From Azadirachta indica (lineage: Eukaryota > Streptophyta > Magnoliopsida > Sapindales > Meliaceae), in the NCBI GenBank assembly GCA_022749755.1, contig CM040453.1, forward strand, positions 518,102-582,101: a stretch of DNA of 64,000 nucleotides. The letters run 5' to 3'. The notes under the pieces were generated by a model. That model was not told the origin of the DNA and searched no databases. It saw only the letters and a list, made by a program, of their open reading frames with translations. Made by a program: the position numbers and the translations under genes. Numbering within the stretch: position 1 is the first letter of the stretch; each line of letters begins with the position of its first letter. Shown one piece after another: positions 57,386-64,000 of the stretch.

Positions 57386-58799
57386 GGAGCCAATTTCCTT
57401 AGAAAATGAAGCCATCAAGCAAACGAGAAAAAATTAAGGAGGACCCCCAATTTAGTATATTGTTATTTTCTCTAATTTTAAATTATACATTTAATATTTT
57501 TTTTAAAAAAAAAAAAATTTATGTTATTGTCGGCATGTAATTCATAAAAACATGTCTGTGCCATTTCAATTAAATTTTTTTGGGAAGGGAGTTGCCAAGC
57601 CAATAATTAATTAATGCCGAGATTCATGTGAGGTTGTGGATGTGGGTGAGCGAGGTCAACAGCTATCAGTCAACGGTGCGTGTAGGAGTAGGACACGAAG
57701 AATAAACAAGCAGGTTCCATTTTTCTTTCTTTCTTTCTTTTTTTTTTTTTAATCTTCACAGTCAATTAATCACAATGCTTCAACCGTAAGTCAGGGCATT
57801 CATTGGTTTTGAAAGTGAGATGGATCAAAATGAAAAGAATTTATTATGTTGGCATTGGCATTCCCTAGCTTAGCTACTGTATCTACCATTTCAAATTTTA
57901 AATAATAAATTAATTATTGATGATTATTGCTTGATGCAAAATACATTTTATTCATTAATTAATTAAAATTTTTCTCTATATACGTATTCCTAGTGGGGAG
58001 ATGCATTTCCTTCTTGCAATTCTTTGAAGGAGTCGTAATCAAATTACTTAAATATATTATATATTATAGGGTAATATATATACCCACATGATTCATATCA
58101 TATCATATCTATGACTATGGTGCGTGTATTATATGTTGCCGTGTAGAGCATGCCAACTGATCAACAACAAGCTTTACTTAAATTACGTGATTGTGACTTC
58201 ATAATAAATTGAAATGAAATTTCATTATTAATTAAATTAAACTAAATAACCACAATTTTTTACATAATTATAAACTATTAGATTTATACATATCCGTTAA
58301 AATTACATCTAATTATATAACTAATACATTTATAATCAATACATATATATTAGATACAATTTTAACTGCTAAATATGTTTAAATTTAATGATTTACAATT
58401 AATATAAAAAATTATAAGACAGTGGTGATTTTAAATATAAAATTAATTATTGAATGTGTTTAAATTTAATGATTTACAATTAATATAAAAAATTATATAA
58501 AAAAAGACTTATTGATCATTTCTCTTTATATAAATATACATATACATACGTATCTGTGTGTGTGAAAATACCCCAACAGCATATATTGATATGTTGTGCC
58601 GTTTTTCCAGTTCGGCCCATCCCAGGTCTCTCCAGCTCGGACGATAAATGCTACCCGTCCAGACTGGCCCAATTTTCTTCGTTGCACAAAAAGTACTAAA
58701 TTAAACAGCAGGGAGATAGAGCTCCGGTTTCCTTCCAACCACCATTCCATTCTGCGATATACACGTAGAGAAACAGAAACTGAACTCAGAAAAGAAAAT
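57317..58799. other. Intergenic AT-rich region and DUF538 leader
   Basis: It has a (TA)n run at about 57357-57385 and a (TTTC)n/poly-T run near 57722-57750. A repeat of about 45 bases (TTTAAATTTAATGATTTACA onward) occurs at 58378 and 58458. CTTTATATAAATATA at about 58522-58536 may be a TATA element, though it is about 270 bases before the DUF538 ATG. No other gene is seen. Confidence 0.4.
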
Positions 58800-59300
58800 A
58801 TGATGGGTCTTGAATCATTTTTTCCAAAAATTGTCTGCCTCTTTCTTCTTTTCATCGCTTTTACACCATCTTTTGCCGAGAAACCAACAGCTTACGAAGT
58901 CCTCGAGGACTACAACTTCCCCGTTGGAATCCTCCCCAAAGGGGTTCTTGATTATGATCTCGAATCCTCGACAGGTAAATTCTCTGCTTTCTTTAATGGC
59001 TCTTGCAGTTTTTCCCTTGAAGGATCTTATCAACTCAAGTACAAGTCAACCGTTAAAGGTTACATTTCAAAAGGGAAACTTTCCAGCTTGGAGGGTGTTA
59101 GTGTGAAGCTTTTTTTCTTCTGGGTTGATATTATTGAGGTTTCTAGACATGGTGATAATCTTGATTTTTCTGTTGGGATTGCTGGTGCTGGTTTTCCTAT
59201 TGATAATTTTGAAGAATCTCCTCAATGTGGATGTGGATTAAATTGCAATGGTGTTAAAGTTAGGAAGATTAGAACAAATCTGTTAGTTTCTTCCTCTTAG
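58800..59300 (+). CDS. DUF538 family protein, secreted, single exon
   Basis: ATG 58800 gives 166 residues. A signal peptide (about 5-28, FFPKIVCLFLLFIAFTPSFA) precedes the DUF538 domain: AYEVLEDYNFPVGILPKGVL, FNGSCSFSLEGSYQLKYKST, VKGYISKGKLSSLEGVSVKL, VGIAGAGFPIDNFEESPQCG. This family is plant-specific; one Arabidopsis member (SVB) affects trichome branching. The biochemical role is not settled. I chose the ATG next to the signal peptide; the frame extends upstream without other support. A second ATG follows directly (58803). The gene is intact and has no intron, as is usual. Confidence 0.9.
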   Translation: MMGLESFFPKIVCLFLLFIAFTPSFAEKPTAYEVLEDYNFPVGILPKGVLDYDLESSTGKFSAFFNGSCSFSLEGSYQLKYKSTVKGYISKGKLSSLEGVSVKLFFFWVDIIEVSRHGDNLDFSVGIAGAGFPIDNFEESPQCGCGLNCNGVKVRKIRTNLLVSSS

Positions 59301-62300
59301 TTATATATGTTCCAATACTGTAATCGTGCTGTTGAGATTTTGAATTTGGATTTGCGTTTAATTGTGATTAATTGAAACGGGATTTTCTTGTTTCAGCAAA
59401 TTGTTATTGTTTATGGAATTATTTCTCCGTGATTTTGTTGGTTTTTCTGGCTCAATAATGGCGCTTTGTGTCGAACTTTCATCGTAGATTGAAATGCTCT
59501 GTGACTAAGCTTTTTTGCCTTTATCTTTACTAGCATTCTGGATAAGAATGTGTTTAGGTTCTTTTGTTGCTTATCGCTAAAATTATATTAAGTTCTCATT
59601 TTTTTAAATTTTTTCACGGATGTTCATTTGATTGCCATGGAAGTTGGAAAAAGTACTGAAACTAAGAATTGGTGTCCAGATTTCTCTGTTCATAAGAATT
59701 AAAATAAAAAAGAGTTCGCTACTTGTCTTCACTGAAAGTTTTGCTAAGCTCTGGTGAAATTGGTTCAGTTAATAGCTTAGTGATACATTTAGAACACGTG
59801 CTGGGTTCTAAATTTGATTATATTTCATACTCCAACTCTTTTGGCTTTCCTCACTGCCTATTGTTATTCTTGGAATCGTGACTTTTATGGTTGAAAGCAG
59901 AATATCTAGGGGATAACTGAAGGTTACTCAAATGCTATTAGTCACTGCAGCTATTGCTTTTGTATGCATATATATTCTGATTGTCTATAATGTTAAGCAT
60001 GAAAATATGACGGTTTTTGTTGTGATTTTTCTGTCTGGATGCATATTCTGTTTTACGTTTCCACAATATTTGATGAGTAGCTGAGATGTATTCTCCTGGA
60101 AGATTGCCATAAAGGGACCAAGCCATGGTAGAATGTCATGTGCAAAACCTTATCTTTTGTGTGCTTGTTCTTGGAACTGACTTTGAAACCTCTAAAAAGC
60201 ATCATCTTTTCCTCTGCTGTAAGTTGAATCTATTATAACTTGTACACTTGATATTGTAGAGCGCCATTCTTAATCTACTTACTGGAAATAATAATGACAG
60301 CGGTAATATTGCAGATCATGGACTTGTTTATATTGGAGCCATTTAGTTGTGAATGATTCACAGAACTTGGGACGCCTGTTCCTATTTTTTCCATGATTCA
60401 ACTTATCAAGTTTTTCTACAGGTTTAGCTTAGGAGGATTTAATACTAAAGTAAGAGTTTGTTTCTATGTCTTTCATTTTTTCATTGCTTAAAAGGTAAAA
60501 ACAGCTGAGAAATTGCAAAGATCTTGTTTCTGGAACATATTATAGATAAGCATAAAGCGCATCACTGGTTTATTTTTCCTTTTTTTTTTTTTTTTTTAAT
60601 GCTCTTTTGTTTTAACTTTAGGCTGCATATCTTCACTTTCCCATCCTTGTTAGTGTAACTTTTCTTGTATATGAGATAGGACGAAGAAGAAAGCTAAATA
60701 CATTATGTGATTCTATCACCCTGTTGGGTTTCTCCGCTTTGTTTTTCACAACCTTGGTTCTCATAGAGATATCTGTGAATAGATATGATTCTGTTGTATT
60801 ATATGATCACTATTGCTGTTCCTTGCCTATTACAGAATAGAAAAATGTCGTTTCATTAAAGCCTATGTTGCGTGGCAGAACTGTGTTTAGAACAAATCCA
60901 ATTGTATCTGAGTGCTGAGTGACCATAAGATGACCTTGTAAGGGTGATAAAATTAATTAGAAGACAACCATCTCGCATAGCGATGATATTATAAAAGCAA
61001 TCAGAAACCGTATGAACCATTATGCAGCACCAAGGTGGTTACTATTCTGCAATTTTCAGGATTCATAATGCTGCCAGGCAAGAACTACCAAGATTTTCTT
61101 TTGGTCAATGAAGGCAACTTAGTGTTCACGCTTGAATGCGCTAAAAAAACGGCCATATAAAAGTTGCTTCCCTTCCGCATAATCCCAGGAAGGACATGTA
61201 ATGTTTTAAACGTGTCTATAACGCCATAAGCATCATTTGAACTCCAACCAATCGCTTAAGTTGTTACAGAGAGACTTGCTGTCTGCTTTTCTGCTGTTGA
61301 CTTCAGTGATGTTCAATTTTGGCTGGGCTTCATCTGGGTCTTCTGTGTTTCACAGCTGCTACAACACTCCTAATGGGGCCTTCAATCAATATCTTTAGTT
61401 GACTTACCAGAATTTCTTCCCTCCTGTCTACGTTACGTGGGAAACTTATATAATCTCAACAGATTTAACGTATGAGACTATACATAGCTTTTTCAAATAT
61501 TACAGAAAATTGAGTTGCAGAGTTACGGTGTTTGATTATTGATTGATTCGGATAAAAAGTTAAAATTCCAGTCAATATTCTCGAATAATTGAAAATGGAT
61601 AAAGGAAAACACCTAAACTAGCATTATTTTAACTCGGTCAACACAAGGAATGACACCCAAGATTCCATTCAGAATCAAGAAGGAAGTTCATCAATTCACA
61701 CAACAATTTTTTTTATAATTTTTTGATACCTTCTCCCTTGTTAAAGAAGAATTCAGATGAATTGAAAACGAAAGATGAGGTCGATTTGTGGTATCCAAGT
61801 ATCTAAAATAATGGAGATCATGGCCTCAGCTCCAGACATTTCGTTTCTGCAGCAAAGCCAACGTGGCTTTCTATATAATTTGTCGGGGCTAATAATATTC
61901 GGATAATGAGGACTGTTTATGAGAGCAAAAGACGATTATTGTGAAGGACGGAAATGACAGGTATACCAATACCAATCTTTGCTACACTGCACGTATAACT
62001 TTTTATTGTATTACAGAAAGGTACAACATGGACTTTCAATTTCAGACAACGCGGTTTTGCAAATAATCTCAATCTGTACATACATGCATTGCATAAATAT
62101 CTCTACTTCATGTGATGATGACTCGAAAACTCTCCATGTGTACATCTCTTTTGGCTTTACCTTGTCTTGCCTTTGAAGATTTCAACCATTACACAATTGG
62201 AATTTCTACCTTAACTGTTTGGCTGGGGAGAAAGTAATAAACATAGTAGGGGTACATACGCAAAATGACAACCCATATTCATCTTTTGTTTCTCTCCTTT

Positions 62301-62808
62301 GGTATATTTTTATTTTGATCCAACTCTTTTTTGTTCATTGACAACTGATATATCTGTCTCTCTTTCCCTATAGGTTGGTTGTTTGATAATCCACTGAGCT
62401 CATAAATTCAACATATAAATTCATTTGGTTTCTCTTTGTTGACCCCTATTTCTGTCTCTCTCGATTTATCTAACGGGTTGGGTTTGATTGATTTTTCTCT
62501 CTATTCAACAGAAAACCATTTTTTTCTCCATTTATGCCCTCTCTTTTCCTAGGTATTATCTCTTGTTGAAAGTTTGAGCATTTGATCTATTTCTGTCTTC
62601 AACAATTCAAGATTGTTCCTTTCTCTCTCTCTAAACAAGTGAAGCTTTTGATTTATTGTTTCCCTTTCTGTGTTGACTCTACAAAATCTTGATTCATTTA
62701 TCTCTGGTTTGTGTTATTTGTCGAATATTTTGTGTACCCGAATTTTCTGTAAATTTAAGATTCAATATTGATTGTTTCAGTTCGTACATATATAGTTATA
62801 TCTGAAGA
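59301..62808. other. Long gene-free region and upstream/leader of the phosphatase gene
   Basis: 3.5 kb of moderately AT-rich sequence with no convincing coding ORF on either strand. A T run lies at about 60579-60598. From about 62290 the sequence becomes CT-rich (TCTCTCTCGATTTATC, TTTCTCTCTCTCTAAAC) and looks like the leader of the downstream gene, possibly with an intron ending at TTGTTTCAG/TTCG (62780). Confidence 0.45.
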
Positions 62809-64000
62809 ATGATGATGATGACAATGGAAGGAATGATGGATAAAGCAGTATTGGATGATATAATCAGGAGGCTGCTGGAAGGAAGAGGAGGCAGGCAGGT
62901 GCAGCTTTCAGAGGGGGAGATCCGTCAACTTTGTGTCAACGCTCGCCAAATCTTCCTTTCTCAGCCCAATCTTCTTGAGATTGAAGCTCCAATTCGCATC
63001 TGTGGTCAGCTTTCTCTCTCTTTCTGGTTCTATTGAAATTACAGCATTTTTGTTTGAGGTTATTTTTCTTTCAAGTTTTGTGTTGTGTAGGATTATGAGG
63101 GAACCACTCATTGAAGGAAAATTGTGATTTAAACTTTCTGTTTTTCTTGTAATTTGGTATGATAATGGGGAATTGAGGAAAAATTCTTATCCGGGTATGC
63201 ATAAAATTAATTTACAGGACGTCGTGGATCCAGTCTTCATTAGATGAATTTTTTTTTTTTATCATGAAATGATTATAAAAAACATGTTTTCTTAGTGTTG
63301 TGAAATTTTGAATAATTGTCCATGTGAAATGGAAACCCAGGATTTCCATTTATATTTATTCCTTGTTTTGCCTATGGTGTCTGGTATTTCTAACAGTGCA
63401 GGCTTCTTACAGGCGATGTTCATGGTCAATACCAAGATCTCCTCAGACTATTTGAACATGGTGGGTATCCTCCTGCAGCAAATTACCTCTTTCTTGGGGA
63501 TTATGTTGATCGTGGCAAGCAAAGTTTGGAGACGATATGTTTGCTTCTGGCCTATAAAGTAAGATATCCTGAAAAAATTTACCTCTTGAGGGGAAACCAT
63601 GAAGATGCTAAGATCAACCGGATTTATGGATTCTACGATGAGTGTAAAAGGAGATTTAATGTTAGGCTTTGGAAAATATTTACTGACTGCTTTAATTGCT
63701 TGCCCGTGGCTGCACTCATCAATGAGAAAATACTTTGTATGCATGGCGGACTTTCTCCAGAATTGGAAAATTTGGATCAAATAAGGGATATTTCTAGGCC
63801 TACCGATATTCCTGATAGTGGTCTGCTCTGTGATCTGCTATGGTCGGATCCTGATGCTCATGTTGAGGGCTGGGCAGATAGCGATCGAGGTGTTTCGTGT
63901 ACCTTTGGTGCAGATGTAGTTGCTGACTTTTTGGAAAAAAATGACCTTGATCTAATATGTCGTGGTCATCAGGTAAGCTGCATTCATTTTCAGCGGACAA
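62809..64000 (+). CDS. PP1-type Ser/Thr protein phosphatase catalytic subunit (TOPP-like), 5' part
   Basis: Exons 62809-63004 and 63413-63972 give the first 252 residues; a GT at 63973 starts an intron and the gene runs off the window. The metallophosphatase core is complete so far: [94 protein letters not shown] and LICRGHQ. These supply the metal ligands (D, H, D, N, H, H) and the catalytic His. PP1 dephosphorylates Ser/Thr on many targets with regulatory partners in nucleus and cytosol. Two differences from typical plant TOPPs: [11 protein letters not shown] (usually GNHECASINRI) and CRGHQ (usually CRAHQ). The N-terminal start has four Met in a row, so the exact start is uncertain by a few codons. 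Confidence 0.94.

Noticed and set aside
58526..58855. Minus-strand frame of 109 codons near the DUF538 start
   Set aside because: It overlaps the leader and signal peptide of the DUF538 gene on the other strand and shows no family features.
1..64000. CRISPR array, tRNA, rRNA or prokaryotic operon
   Set aside because: No regularly spaced repeats and no cloverleaf or B-box sequence found by eye; the genes are spliced plant genes.

Overview
The window is nuclear DNA of a flowering plant, very probably a eudicot. It is AT-rich, the genes carry short GT-AG introns, and the families are plant-typical: pectin methylesterases with pro-domains, SWEET sugar carriers, a DUF538 protein, a QALGGH zinc finger and a TOPP-type phosphatase. 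The species cannot be fixed from the sequence alone. No tRNA, rRNA or CRISPR array was seen, and nothing looks bacterial.

Layout. 0.9-4.2 kb: an eight-exon F-box/LRR gene (+). 4.9-9.8 kb: two tandem intact pectin methylesterase (PME) genes (+). 10.7-11.5 kb: a single-exon C2H2 repressor-type zinc-finger gene (-). 13-21.6 kb: a graveyard of PME pieces without a pro-domain and stand-alone PME/invertase-inhibitor pieces on both strands, with duplicated promoter blocks. 22.5-24.6 kb: a third full-length PME gene whose product has lost a catalytic Asp and has a repeated processing linker. 25-27.5 kb: two foldback (long inverted repeat) elements. 28.2-30.7 kb: a six-exon Arg/Ser/Lys-rich nuclear-type protein. 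32.3-32.8 kb: a frameshifted inhibitor gene (-). 34.2-40.7 kb: an epoxide hydrolase cluster with one intact gene (-) and five decayed copies. 41.1-42.5 kb: ribosomal protein L18 (-). 43.5-44.3 kb: an MCTS1-like pseudogene (-). 48.0-50.4 and 56.0-57.3 kb: two clade-IV-like SWEET genes (+), separated by two foldback elements and a carboxylesterase pseudogene. 58.8-59.3 kb: a DUF538 gene. 62.8 kb to the right edge: the 5' part of a PP1-type phosphatase gene (+).

Themes. Three gene families (PME/PMEI, epoxide hydrolase, SWEET) have expanded locally, and the first two have left many broken copies. PMEs and PMEIs act together on cell-wall pectin, so the left third is a wall-modification cluster. 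Four non-coding foldback elements share GGGATA-like ends. Two have perfect 9-bp target duplications and two have 8/9 matches, which fits a Mutator-like family that has been active here.

Most notable: (1) the PME at 22.5 kb, with Asp to Ala at the acid/base position, Trp to Arg beside the active-site Arg, and four RRLL-type cleavage motifs in a tandem repeat; (2) the foldback family; (3) the alternating PME-only and PMEI-only remnants. I did not find a wholly new system, only these unusual variants of known families.
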